The translations under genes were made by a program, and so were the position numbers. Below, in pieces: positions 10,484 through 20,681 of a stretch of DNA of 64,000 bases. The stretch is from the NCBI GenBank assembly GCA_033002965.1, contig JAURVB010013328.1:1-64000 (forward strand), written 5' to 3'. The notes below the pieces were generated by a model. That model did no database searches. It was not told where the DNA came from and saw only the letters and a list, made by a program, of their open reading frames with translations. The stretch's first letter is position 1; every line of letters begins with the position of its first letter. This DNA comes from Piper betle. Lineage: Eukaryota > Streptophyta > Magnoliopsida > Piperales > Piperaceae.

Positions 10484-12172
10484 ATGGCCCCCGAGACAAG
10501 GCATATGGCTAGACAAAGAGGTGCTAGTGAAGGAGAACCTTCTAACGCACCCACAAACCAACCTGAAGTGCAAATACCATCCATCACCAGCATGGGCGAG
10601 CCAGTCGCCTTGCAAAATGAAAACCCGAACTCGAACGAACAACTTCGAGAACGGGTTAGACAACTTGAATCGGCACTTGACGATGCACTCGCCTTAAATA
10701 GGCGAGCATCCGTCGCAATGGGAAGTGCATCGAGAAGAGAAGATGCCGACCTAGCAAACCGGCGAAGTCCAGACGAAGTGGACCAGCCTGCTAACCCACC
10801 GATGACAAGTAGTTTTACGGCACTATTGGAAAGGCCTTTGGCAACCGCTCCAACAAGTGTGGATTTGTCAAATACCCCTCGGGTAGATAATATGTTTTCC
10901 AATGTCTCGGGATTTATGTCTCAAGCCTCACCCTTGATAATTTCGTCGTCCGAACCAAGTTGGACGCAACACTACCCAATTATACCCCCAAGTAGGACTG
11001 AAATTAGTCCACTACCACAGTCATCATGGTTCCCACAACCACCCCACTACCCACCACCATACCCGTACCCATGGTATAGCCCTGCTATCCCTCAATCATC
11101 AGTTTCTATGGCATTTCCACCGCCAATCACCACTGCGGTGTCCGCCTCAACGGCGACGCCCTTGATGTCAATGTTTCAGCCAACAATTCCAGCCACAGTA
11201 GCTCCGCTACCAGTTAATTATCCTCCACAAGTCTATCCTGCAACAGTTCCTGTAGCACCAGTCGCACCAGTTGTGCCGATTCAGGATTCTCGATTTGATG
11301 AGTTAAAAGCCGCGATGGATGCACAAGCCGCATTAATCGCCGCATTGATAGCTCAAAAGGACAAAGAACCTAGTAAAGTTGTAAAGCGTCTTCGTCCTTT
11401 AGCCGATGAAGTTTACACGGAAATTTTGCCGGAAAAATACAAGCGCCCAACTTTTACGAAGTTCGATGGAGACGGCAATCCGGGAGATCATGTCACAATT
11501 TTTGAAATTGAGTGTGGAACAATTGTGGCAAATGAAAAATTAAAGTTACAACAATTCCCGGCATCACTTAGCGGTAATGCCTTGAGATGGTTCAATAACC
11601 GCCCCTCTGGATCAATCAATTCATGGGATGAATTTGTTGAGCAGTTTACAGAACACTTTCAATCCATGGAAATTCCAGTGACAATAGAACACTTAAGACA
11701 GTGTCGAAGGGAATCAGGTGAAGAATTTGCTACATATGTGAAGAGGTTTAGAAGCCTCACATCTCAAATGAAAGAGACCCCTGACATTAAGGAGCTTGTG
11801 AAGATTTGTGCAATGAACGCCGGATCAGCTGCATGGTTCTTAAGTGGTGCACAATGCAACACTTTTGAACAATTGTTTGAAAGGATGTTGATTTTTGAAG
11901 AACTTGGAAGGGTTTCTGCTTCTCTGAAAAATGCTAAGGCATCAACCAATGCTGTCACTGAACTTGGAGAACAAAGTCGGGAGAAACAACTAGAAAAGCC
12001 AAGGAACAACAATGAAGGGCAAAAGGTTGTGCCTCAACAACGGCGTGAATGGAGAAATATGGAAGATTACACCTTCAACACTAGAGATACTGAGAGATGG
12101 TTCGACGTGTTGAAGAGCAAAGGAAAGATCACTCCATGGATACCGAAGAATCTACCTAAAGCTAGAAGATGA
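10484..12172 (+). CDS. gag: Gag polyprotein, TAT-like
   Basis: 562 residues, uninterrupted. Residues 1-110 are polar, with a short coiled-coil-like stretch (about 51-75). Residues 160-265 are rich in Pro and aromatic residues. Residues about 318-475 form the retrotransposon gag domain (PTFTKFDGDGNPGDHV; LQQFPASLSGNALRWFNN; SWDEFVEQFTEHF; EFATYVKRFRSL). It should form the capsid-like particle that packages element RNA. The ATG at 10484 is the first after the primer site and lies 50 bases downstream. The ORF ends at TGA 12170-12172, just before the zinc-knuckle region, which continues in the +1 frame from 12114. The intact frame fits the young LTRs. Confidence 0.9.
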   Translation: MAPETRHMARQRGASEGEPSNAPTNQPEVQIPSITSMGEPVALQNENPNSNEQLRERVRQLESALDDALALNRRASVAMGSASRREDADLANRRSPDEVDQPANPPMTSSFTALLERPLATAPTSVDLSNTPRVDNMFSNVSGFMSQASPLIISSSEPSWTQHYPIIPPSRTEISPLPQSSWFPQPPHYPPPYPYPWYSPAIPQSSVSMAFPPPITTAVSASTATPLMSMFQPTIPATVAPLPVNYPPQVYPATVPVAPVAPVVPIQDSRFDELKAAMDAQAALIAALIAQKDKEPSKVVKRLRPLADEVYTEILPEKYKRPTFTKFDGDGNPGDHVTIFEIECGTIVANEKLKLQQFPASLSGNALRWFNNRPSGSINSWDEFVEQFTEHFQSMEIPVTIEHLRQCRRESGEEFATYVKRFRSLTSQMKETPDIKELVKICAMNAGSAAWFLSGAQCNTFEQLFERMLIFEELGRVSASLKNAKASTNAVTELGEQSREKQLEKPRNNNEGQKVVPQQRREWRNMEDYTFNTRDTERWFDVLKSKGKITPWIPKNLPKARR

Positions 12173-13211
12173 AAAGAAGGAGAATTTTTGCCGGTTTCAT
12201 CAAATGCTTGGCCATCCAACGGTGATATGTCGAGATGTGATGGAAAAGATCCAAGAGTTGCTGGACAAAGGAGATATAAAGTATAAAGCTGCTAATGCTA
12301 ATGTGATGACAGTAAGCCACTTATCCTTACCAATGAAGTCTCATAAAGGAAAAGAGAAACAAGGAGAGGAAATGGATGTCCCGATGGCTAATGTTGAAGA
12401 CACAAAGGTGTCGCCTGCTTCCACTATAGAAGATAAAGGATGTTCTACACCTCTATCAATCCAAAAGTTTGAAGTCCAAGCTAATCAAGGAAAAAGACTT
12501 TTCGAAAAAGATGAGCTTGATAAAGAAAAGATGGAAGATCAGCTTGCTGTCAGAACAACTTCAACACAAAAGGAAGTCAAGTCAAAGATCTCAAAAACAA
12601 GACTTCGCTTGATGTGCAGCTTTGGCGGAAAGATAGTAATCCAGGGAAGGAAGCAACACTACTTTGGAGGAGACACACGACTGGTTGTACTGGAGCATGA
12701 TTGTTCTTATTCAAGTCTTGTCGCCCAAATCAGGGGTACATGTTCTACCAGCATCCCTTTGGTGATTAAGTGTCAGCTACCCGGTGAAAGCTTCAATTAC
12801 CTTATCACAATCGCCAATGATGAAGACTTGGTAAATGTAATCAAAGAACAAGAGGAGTTCAACACAAGTCATGAATCAACATCTCGTCTCCACTTCTTCG
12901 TGTCACCAAAGATGTCAAGATCGCAATCCAACCAGACATGGGACAAGAAGTTGGGGGCTTCAATCAAAATCACTGCTGCTAGAAGGTTTAAAAGAGAAGC
13001 AGCCAACAACTCAACAAATAGTAGGAGGCATCATAAAAGATCAAGGTCACCTCCATACTATGGGCAGAAGAAGTTTGATGCCCTAAGGAAAAATCCACAA
13101 AAAGAAATTTGGATTTGGAGGCCACGAGTGTCGAGTGAGAGAGTCACTCCTCAAGATCAAAATGATGGTCAATGGCCACACTATAACCCACGAGGAGTCA
13201 CCTTAGGCTAA
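12114..13211 (+). CDS. Second ORF: gag zinc-knuckle segment, PB1 domain and basic tail
   Basis: Open in the +1 frame relative to gag from 12114, overlapping it by 59 bases; the first ATG is 12204. The overlap is followed by CRFHQMLGHPTVIC (12192-12233), a C-x2-H-x4-H-x4-C knuckle typical of TAT-type gag C-termini, then IQELLDKGDIK. Next comes an acidic/lysine-rich linker. Codons 133-236 counted from 12204 (12600-12911) match a plant PB1 domain: LMCSFGGKI with its basic residue, YFGGDTRLV, IKCQLPG, and the acidic OPCA loop NDEDLVNVIKE. A basic tail follows (RRFKRE, SRRHHKRSRSPP). PB1 domains join proteins front to back. No protease or polymerase motif is present. The gag-knuckle identity is clear; the role of PB1 is unknown. 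Confidence 0.88.
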   Translation, partial: RAKERSLHGYRRIYLKLEDEKKENFCRFHQMLGHPTVICRDVMEKIQELLDKGDIKYKAANANVMTVSHLSLPMKSHKGKEKQGEEMDVPMANVEDTKVSPASTIEDKGCSTPLSIQKFEVQANQGKRLFEKDELDKEKMEDQLAVRTTSTQKEVKSKISKTRLRLMCSFGGKIVIQGRKQHYFGGDTRLVVLEHDCSYSSLVAQIRGTCSTSIPLVIKCQLPGESFNYLITIANDEDLVNVIKEQEEFNTSHESTSRLHFFVSPKMSRSQSNQTWDKKLGASIKITAARRFKREAANNSTNSRRHHKRSRSPPYYGQKKFDALRKNPQKEIWIWRPRVSSERVTPQDQNDGQWPHYNPRGVTLG

Positions 13212-13290
13212 ATTATGAAAAAAAAAAAAGAATGAAAAATGAATAAAAATGTTTTGCCGATTCTTCTTTCTCAGATTGCGAAAAATCGGC

Positions 13291-13301
13291 AAGGGGGCTG
13301 A
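13291..13301 (+). promoter_or_regulatory. Polypurine tract of the TAT-like element
   Basis: AAGGGGGCTGA directly abuts the TGTTCG start of the 3' LTR, where plus-strand synthesis is primed. Bases 13212-13290 between the second ORF and this tract hold an A-rich run and nothing else recognisable. Confidence 0.75.
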
Positions 13302-14128
13302 TGTTCGTCCAAATTTTTCACCGCACCCCTCGGCTCAATCATGACGGCTAACCCAGCCAGTCGTGGTTGAACCCGTGGTTATGCCTAATTTAATAGAAAT
13401 AAGATACGTGAGATTTATTCGGAAGAAAGGCATCGGGATCCAAGTGAGTTGGGAGCCTGCGTTGTGTTCTGGAGCTGCTGAGTTGTTGGATCGGGACATG
13501 GGCTAGGTGCACCAGGGGTATTGGAACTCCAAGAGTTTGGGATGACGTCACAGGGCTACTTTGGTCCATTGATGAAATAACTCAAAGGTCAAGGGCAGAT
13601 CTGGACTCATCTTTGTTGGTGACGTGTTTGGTGAAATCTGGTTCGTTGATGTGTTGATAAACGTCCAGGATCAAGCATTGGGTCATGCCTTAATTGTCCA
13701 AGCCAAAGTCTATAAATAGGGACCTTCATTTGGTGGTGAAGGGAGAAAAACAAAATGAGATCAAAAGTGATCAAGTGTGGGTGAGTGCCTCCCTGCGTGG
13801 AGATGTGAGGTAGTGTCGGGTAAAGGGGATTGCCGGTGTGTGGCGCAACCAGCCTTGGTCGGGGCCAAGTGCTGGGCACACCCGGTAAGCTGTCGGTGCA
13901 GCGTTGTCCACCTGTGACCGAACCATCCAGTTCTATTCCAGCAGCCTCGAGCCTGCGTGCCGAGTGCTGGGGAAGTCCTGTCGAGTGTGTGTGTCGAAAT
14001 GGCCATCCCACCGAGTGCATAAGAATTGTCTAAGTGTTATTGGATACTTGTGACTCTTTAGTCTCATCCCGCTGTCTCTTTGCGCGGCAAGGGCGCCTCG
14101 GTCCCACCGAACCCTTCCAACCCGACGC
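13302..14128 (+). repeat. 3' LTR of the TAT-like element, end missing
   Basis: 827 bp, matching 9537-10365 with one substitution (near 14055) and two single-base gaps (near 13742 and 14068). The final 45 bp up to CGAACA are missing and LTR-F sequence follows directly. The short frames at 13761-14033 repeat those of the 5' LTR and are LTR sequence, not genes. Confidence 0.9.
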
Positions 14129-15040
14129 TTCAAGAGTCTTATAGTTGTTATGAGCCTATGCCGAGCACGTTATACGGTGGGAGGGGTGGCCACCCCATCC
14201 AGCTACCATCCCATGCATGTGCACACACGCTATGTGACCAACGACCTGTCGTTAACAATGTTTGCCATTGACTCACCCTCTCGATATCACAAATGCATAA
14301 TGAGCTGAATTGAGTCGACCCCTTTCGGCATACGAACAAGTGTTACATCTTTTAGAGGGTGCTACCTTGTGTCGAATTGAGTCGACCCCGGTTGCTTTCC
14401 AGTGCATGGTGGTTAAACACACAAGTCAACCAAGACTCCCACTTAGTTATTTGAAGGGTACGGCTCCATGTCAGACTGAGTTAATTCCTTGACCCCTGTT
14501 GCACTCGGTGCATGGTGGTTGAATCTATGCTTAGGCCGACCAGGGTGGCCAATAAGGGAAAATACAACATTTCAAATAATTATACGGACCTTGATAGTTT
14601 GTAAGTGAACTCACACCTCTGACTAATGATCCTAATGTAACAAGAACATAAAAACTATACATAAGTATAATTTTATTCGAGTAGCAATGCATGCAACTAT
14701 CAACAATATTTAAATATTAAATTCTCAGCAATCTAGTGAGATAATTAATTATTCATGTGGCACAATCATTTAAGTCCTACTTTACATTTTAAATGAATTA
14801 TCTAAAACATAATTAACACTTAACAAATGAATAAATAATTATTAAGTTATAACCAAAAATTTAATTACTATTATTAGTATATTTTCCTTCGATTATAATT
14901 TTTAATCGCTATTATTATTCATAGCAATTTAATTAATTAAGTTATACGATTAAATAATTTAAAATAATTTGTATTATTCTAATGTAACTTAGGTTCAATG
15001 ATTGTGATTTTTACCCGATTATAATTTAATAACCCATTTT
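14129..15040 (-). mobile_element. LTR-F fragment
   Basis: Inverted relative to 19300-20345 ('gagcctatgc', 'ggaggggtggc', 'catcccatgcatg', 'attatacttatgtataat'). It contains the conserved AT-rich middle (14640-15040). Both LTR ends are missing. It probably belongs with the pol fragment that follows. Confidence 0.7.
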
Positions 15041-15720
15041 AGCTTCCCAAAAATGTGAGATGAATAGGGAATCTCAGTCGGAGACTGTCTTCTTTGGAAT
15101 CCCATGCAACTTGACAATATTGTCGACATACAATCCTGCCAGTTATTTCACAGTTCCCATTGATTTTGTGGAAACGAACTTAGCTACCTAGTTAGTTGGT
15201 CCACAACCACCCATATGGTGTCATGCTTCTCCTATGTCCTTGGGCGCTTTGCAATATAATCTCATGTGACACACTCCCATTTTCAAGTTGGTATTTCTAA
15301 AGGTTGCAATAGTCCTGCAGGTAGTTGATGTTGGGCTTTGATCTGTTGGCAAGTGTGACACTTGGAGACAAAATCCACAACATCCCTGTTCATCCCAATC
15401 CACCAGTAGGTTCGCTTTAAATACTGATATATTTTAGTAAATCTAGGGTGTATCGAGAACTTTGAGCAATGAGCCTCCTGCAAGATATTCCATCTCAAAG
15501 CAACATCCTTGGGTACACACAACCTTCCTCTAAATCTGATCATACTATTGAAATCAGCTACAATGTCAATAATCTTGTCCAACATTTCATTCAGTTCCTC
15601 ATCACTCATTTGTGATAGCTTATCACGGTCAACTAAATCATTGGAAATAACCAAATTTGCCAATAACCCAGTTAGTTGCTCAACAAGGTTGATAGCCACC
15701 ACTTATACTGTCATGGCCCA
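15041..15720 (-). pseudogene. Integrase fragment, Ty3/gypsy
   Basis: The minus strand 15283-15702 is a 139-residue open frame carrying the intact integrase zinc-binding motif: EEL NEMLDK upstream, then EAHCSKFSIHP and CHTCQQIKAQHQLPAGLLQPLEIP. The catalytic core is only partly present beyond it (15041-15280, with several stops). It resembles the A1 and A2 integrases but is more diverged. Confidence 0.8.
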
Positions 15721-17097
15721 AAGTCTAGCTAGCTGCTGACTTTTATCCACCTTGCCCTTCTGACTCAACGTTTCTGCTAGCACATTCACCTTCCCTGGGT
15801 GTTATAAGATTTGGAAGTTGTAGTCCTTCAAATATTCTATCCATTGTCTTTGTCGAAGGTTAAGGTCATTCTGGGTGAAGATATAATTCAAACTCTCATG
15901 GTCAGCGAAGATTTCGAATTGGGCTCCATACAAGTAGTGTCTCCAAATTTTTAGTGCAAAAACCACTGCTTCCAGTTCTAAGTCATGGGTTGCATAACTT
16001 TGTTCATGAATCATCAATTGACAAGAAACATATGCCAGTACTTTACCTCCCTGCATAAGGACCCATCCTAAACCCAATAGGGACATATCACTGAAGACTA
16101 TGAATCCTTCATTACCATTTGGTAGTGCCAAGACTAGTGCAGTTATTAGACTCTTCTTCAGAGATTGAAAACACTCCTCAATTTTACTACTCCATTCGAA
16201 CTTCACTCCCTCCCTTGTGAGTTTGGTCATCGGCGATGCTACTAAGGAGAAGTCTTTAATGAATTTCCTGTAGTAAGCCGCTAAGCCAAGAAAGCTTTTG
16301 ATGTCAGTGACTGACTTGAGTTGTGGCCAATCAGTGATTGCTTTCACTTTTGATGGATCCACTGCAATTCTGGCCTTTGAGATAATATGACCAAGGAAGT
16401 TTACCTCCTTCAACTAGAATTCACATTTTTTAGAATTTGGCAAATACTTGATTTTCTCTCAGAATTTGTCGAGTAATGGACAGGCGGTTCACATGCTCTT
16501 CTTCATTATTTGAATAGACCATAATGTCGTCCACAAACACGACGATAAACTTGTCCAAGTATGCATGAAATACTATGTTCATGGGTGATATAAAGGCCGC
16601 TGGTGCATTTGTTAGACCAAAAGTCATGACCAAAAACTCATAATGTCCATACCAAGTTCAGAAAGCCATTTTCTGTATGTCTGATTCCTTTACTCGACAA
16701 CTGGTGATAACCAGACCACATGTTTATCTTAGAAAATACTCCGACTACTTTTAGCTGATGAAACAAGTCATCAATCCTCGGTAAGGGGTACCGATTCTAG
16801 ATTGTCACTTGATTGAGTTTGTGATAGTCAATACATAGCCAAAGCGATCCATCTTTCTTCTTCACAAACAGAATAGCGGCTTCCCAGGGTGAAGTACTAC
16901 GTCAGATGAAAGCTACCTGCAACAACTCTTCTAGTTGACTCTTTAACTCCTTGAGTTTTGCTGGAGCCATGCAGTATGGTGCTTTATAAATCGGTGTTAC
17001 ACTAGGTGCTAGGTCAATGGCAAACTCCAGTACTTTCTTTTGGACAAAAAGCTCTGGAAAATATTGTCCATTGAAAGCTGCCACAAAATTTGCCCAG
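15721..17097 (-). pseudogene. RNase H, reverse transcriptase and fused gag remnant
   Basis: Read on the minus strand: gag residues AAFNGQYFPELFVQKKVLEFA run directly into the RT start IDLAPSVTPIYKAPYCMAP (16902-17084). RT blocks with [10 protein letters not shown] and the FVDD active site follow (16430-16633), then RT end and RNase H (15802-16413: [43 protein letters not shown]). Protease and the gag knuckle are deleted. Frameshifts and stops separate the pieces, so it is not functional. Confidence 0.85.
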
Positions 17098-18535
17098 TCA
17101 TAACCGGACCGGGTGTTAATTAAAAGGTAACATGACTAATATAAAAGCAAATAAGTCTAGCATTTTGAACTCAAAAAGAACTCATGTTTCAAATGACAAA
17201 GTATTAAATAATTATCCTACAATCTTGAACCATTTCTCATAGCCACATTTATAACAGAAGAAAAGTAAAAAGAGAAGTTCGGTTATTATCTGTTCACCAC
17301 CAGAGTTGGTAGAAGAACCACCCTGTCGTCTCTTGGTCTTTAGTTCTAGCTGCTAACATGCTGAGGCAATTCCGCATTAGTAATTAAATACTAAGTCGTA
17401 TAATTAAATAAAACAAGTTCATAAACTCCCTATCATTATCTATAATAATGGCTGTTCTGACCATTCCAACATGTCCAATTATTAGATGATGGTTTAGTCC
17501 ACCATGTCCATTAGTTGGCTGATCGGTCAGACCACCATGTCCATCTATTAGTTGATGGGTTAGTCCATCATGTACATTACCAGCTGGCGAGTCCAATCCA
17601 CCATGTCCATTAGTTGACTGATGGTTCAATCCACCATGTCCGTAATTGGCTGGCGAGTCCAATCCGCCATGTCCAATTTATTGGCTGATGGGTCAGTCCA
17701 TCATGTCCATTACCGGCTAGCAAGTCCAATCTGCCATATCTATTATCAGCTGGTGAGTCCAATCTACCATGTCCGAAATTGGCTGGCGAGTCCAATCTGC
17801 CATGTCCAATTTATTGGCTGATGGTTCAGTCCATCATGTCCATTACCAATCTGCCATGTCCGTTATCGGTTGGTGAGTCCAATCCACCATGTTTGTAATT
17901 GGCTAGCGAGTCCAATTCGCCATGTCCAATTCATTGGCTGATGGATCAGTGCATCATGTCTATTACCAGCCGGCGAGTCCAATCCGTCATGTCTGTTATC
18001 GGCTGGTGAGTCCAATCCACCAAGTCCGTAATTGGCTGGTGAGTCCAATCCACCATCTCCAATTTATTGGTTGATGGGTTAGTCCATCACATCCATTACC
18101 GGCTAGCGAGTCCATCCTCCATGTCCATTATCGGCTGGTGAGTCCAATCCACCATGTCCGTAATTGGCTGGCGAGTCCAATCTGCCATGTCCAATTTATT
18201 GGCAGATCGGTCATACCATCATGCCCATTATTTGATTATGAAGGGCATAGCCCGTGTTGGACTAAGTCAATTCCTCGACCCCGGTTGCACTCTGTGCATG
18301 GTGGTCGAATCTGGCTTAGGCAGACCAGGGCTGCATAAGGGAAAATACAACATTTTAAATAATTACACAGACCTGGATATTTCGAACTTGCAGCTGCGAC
18401 TAATGATCCTAATCTGAACGAGGACATGAAATTATACTTAAGTATAATTTTATTCGAGTAGCAATGCATGCAACTAAATGGCTAGTATATATATCACTAT
18501 TAAATTTCAACAATATTAAATATTAAGCTATTCAC
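17098..18535 (-). mobile_element. LTR-F fragment with minisatellite
   Basis: Begins 'accggaccgggtgtta', as does 58355, lacking the first ~15 bases of the LTR. It includes the minisatellite at 17455-18235 and then 'attatacttaagtataat' and 'gcatgcaact', features shared by all LTR-F copies. At about 18535 it meets an inverted copy of the same family. Confidence 0.75.
17455..18235 (-). repeat. Hairpin minisatellite, F type
   Basis: About 23 units of 32-35 bp. In LTR sense, units read TGGCGG-ATTGGAC-TCGCCA, TGGTGG-ATTGGAC-TCACCA or TGATGG-ACTGAC-CCATCA. The stem pairs change together between unit types. The same array occurs at 58690-59465. Confidence 0.8.
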
Positions 18536-20681
18536 AAATGCCTTGCTTTTGCTGTTGCTTCATCAACGTCTTATGCTATGTAATTGGGTTGTGTAGTATA
18601 ACTGAGTTGCAGTGTCTAGCGTCTTATGATTTCTATGCATGGGGTTTGAATAGTGGCAACGCTGTGGGTTTCGTCGGCCAAGGCTCACGCTGTGTTGTGG
18701 GTTGTCGTGCGGGGAGAAGGAAAGCTTCCCCGGCAATGCTGCTTGTCAGGCTTCATGTGCCACCTTGGTGCAGGGCGGTGTTGGCTTGGATCGCTGCTGT
18801 AAAGCACGAACTTGAGGCTTCCTCGCTTGCTGTTTTTATTTTGTTGTTGATGCTATGTTGGGGTGCTCAATAGGGGTGTTCAATTGGATTGTTGGGGAAG
18901 CAGTTAGTGAAGGTCGTGACCTATTTTGGTGCCAAAGATGAAGGTCAGAGAAGAGAAGAATGTCGGGGAAGAAGAAGATGGCAAATCTATAATATATGCT
19001 TAACACGACACCGACTTGAGTTAAAAATAATACTAACTCATAATAAACCATCAAAAATAATTATTCTAAAGGGTTATGTGCTAAAGTTGCTAAACTAATT
19101 AATTATTGTACAAAATCGCCATAACTAATAAAACACGGCAATGATAAATAGTCAATAATTAATCGGTATAGTACAAGCGATTAATTTTAAATCGGATGGT
19201 TATAAGTGATTAACAAAATAAAGATTTCACCTTTACCATATTAAATTTAATACTAGGTAAACAAATTGATTATTTTAATAACGAGTTAATAAGGTAGAAA
19301 ATGGGTTATTAACTATAATCGTCTAAAGAGAATCTAAATAGCATATTGAAAATAAATAAAGTTCGAACCTTTATTGAGTTAAATAGGTTAAAATAATTGT
19401 ATACTTAAATTAGGATAATATAAATCATTTTAAATAATTTAATTGAACAACTTAATTAATTAAATATTTAATAATAATAATAATGATTAAAGATTTAAAT
19501 CCTAATATAAATCATCAAGATTGGGTTTAAGTAATTATCATCTCAAAGGAAAATATACTAAAAATAGTAATTAAATACTTGTTTATAAGTTTATATGTGT
19601 GAACTATGATTTAAATAATTAATTTAAAATGTAAAGTTGGACTTAAATGATTCTGTCACACGAATAATTTAATATTTAAGATTGTTGAATGTAGCATGCT
19701 TTATGTTGTCGAATTTTGATAATGATATATATATTAGTCAAGTAGTTGCATGCATTTCTACTCAAATAAAATTATACTTATGTATAATTTTATGTTCTCG
19801 TTCAGATTATAGTCGTTGGTCACAGTTGTAGGTTCACTTACGAACTATCCAGGTCTGTATAAATATTTGAAATGTTGTATTTTCCCTTTTTGGCAGCCCT
19901 GGTCGGCTAAGCCCAGATTCGACCACCGTGCAGCGAGTGCAACCAAGGTCAAGGAATTGAGTCAGTCCAACACGGGGCCACACCCTTTAAAATTACTATG
20001 TAGGAGTCTTGGTCGACTGGAGTTCATAACTAACAACCATGCGCCAAGCGCAACCGGGGTCGACTCAATTCGACAAAAGGCAGCTCCCCTTGAAAGATTA
20101 AATACGTGCACCCAGGCCAAAAGGGGTGACAAGGCGCAGTGCCACAAGATGGTCATTATGTACTTGTGATACCGAGAGGGTGAGTCATTGGCAAATATCG
20201 GTAACTACGGGTCATTGGCCACGTAGCTTGTGTGCGCATGCATGGGATGGTAGCCGGATGGGGTAGCCACCCCTCCTAGCATATTAAGAGCTTAGCATAG
20301 GCTCGTAATTAATAAAAGACTTGTGAAAGGATAATAGGGATTATATTGACTTGTTTCATTTAATTATGCGGCTTAGTGGTTTTAATACTAACGTAGAATT
20401 GCCTCTGCAGGTGAACAACTTTAGACTAAAAACTAAAAGTGTGGTGGTGTTTTTTATCAAACAAGGTTTGGTGAATTGATAATAAATTGGACTTCCATTT
20501 ATTTTTCTTTTGTTTTAAATGAGGCTATGGGAAATGGTTCGAGACTAAGGGATGGTTATTTTTTATATTGTCATATGCTATCAGAACATGATTTTTTTAT
20601 GAGTTATAAACTGCTAGAATGTTATTGTTACATCAATAATATTTTAGGTAACAGCCAGTCCGGTTCGGGTGGGTCGTTACA
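18536..20681 (+). mobile_element. LTR-F fragment, opposite orientation
   Basis: The plus strand matches 40505-41416 and the reverse of 59580-60420, and ends GGGTGGGTCGTTACA at 20681 with no primer site after it. It is thus a broken solo LTR. The first part (18536-18890) is a G-rich segment with a 111-codon frame that has no recognisable domain. Bases 19110-19700 are AT-rich and featureless. With 17098-18535 it forms an imperfect inverted repeat. Confidence 0.7.

Larger units (their letters stand above)
9537..14128 (+). mobile_element. Non-autonomous TAT-like element with gag and PB1 ORFs
   Basis: The LTRs begin TGTTCG; the complete 5' LTR ends CGAACA. Inside are a primer site, a 562-codon gag ORF, an overlapping second ORF with a PB1 domain, and a polypurine tract. 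Protease, reverse transcriptase, RNase H and integrase are absent. It would therefore depend on an autonomous relative, like the gag-only elements called TR-GAG. By eye the two LTRs differ by one substitution and two 1-bp indels in about 828 aligned bases, so the insertion is recent. The 3' LTR lacks its last 45 bases and no target duplication is visible. A deletion therefore followed insertion. Confidence 0.9.

Noticed and set aside
12204..13211. Reading the PB1 ORF as an ordinary host gene between two LTRs
   Set aside because: It overlaps gag, is preceded by a gag-type zinc knuckle in the same frame, and is followed within 80 bases by the polypurine tract and 3' LTR, so it belongs to the element.
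18538..18873. 111-codon frame 'MPCFCCCFINVLCYV...' as a small gene
   Set aside because: It lies at the junction of two inverted LTR-F fragments and has no recognisable domain or promoter.
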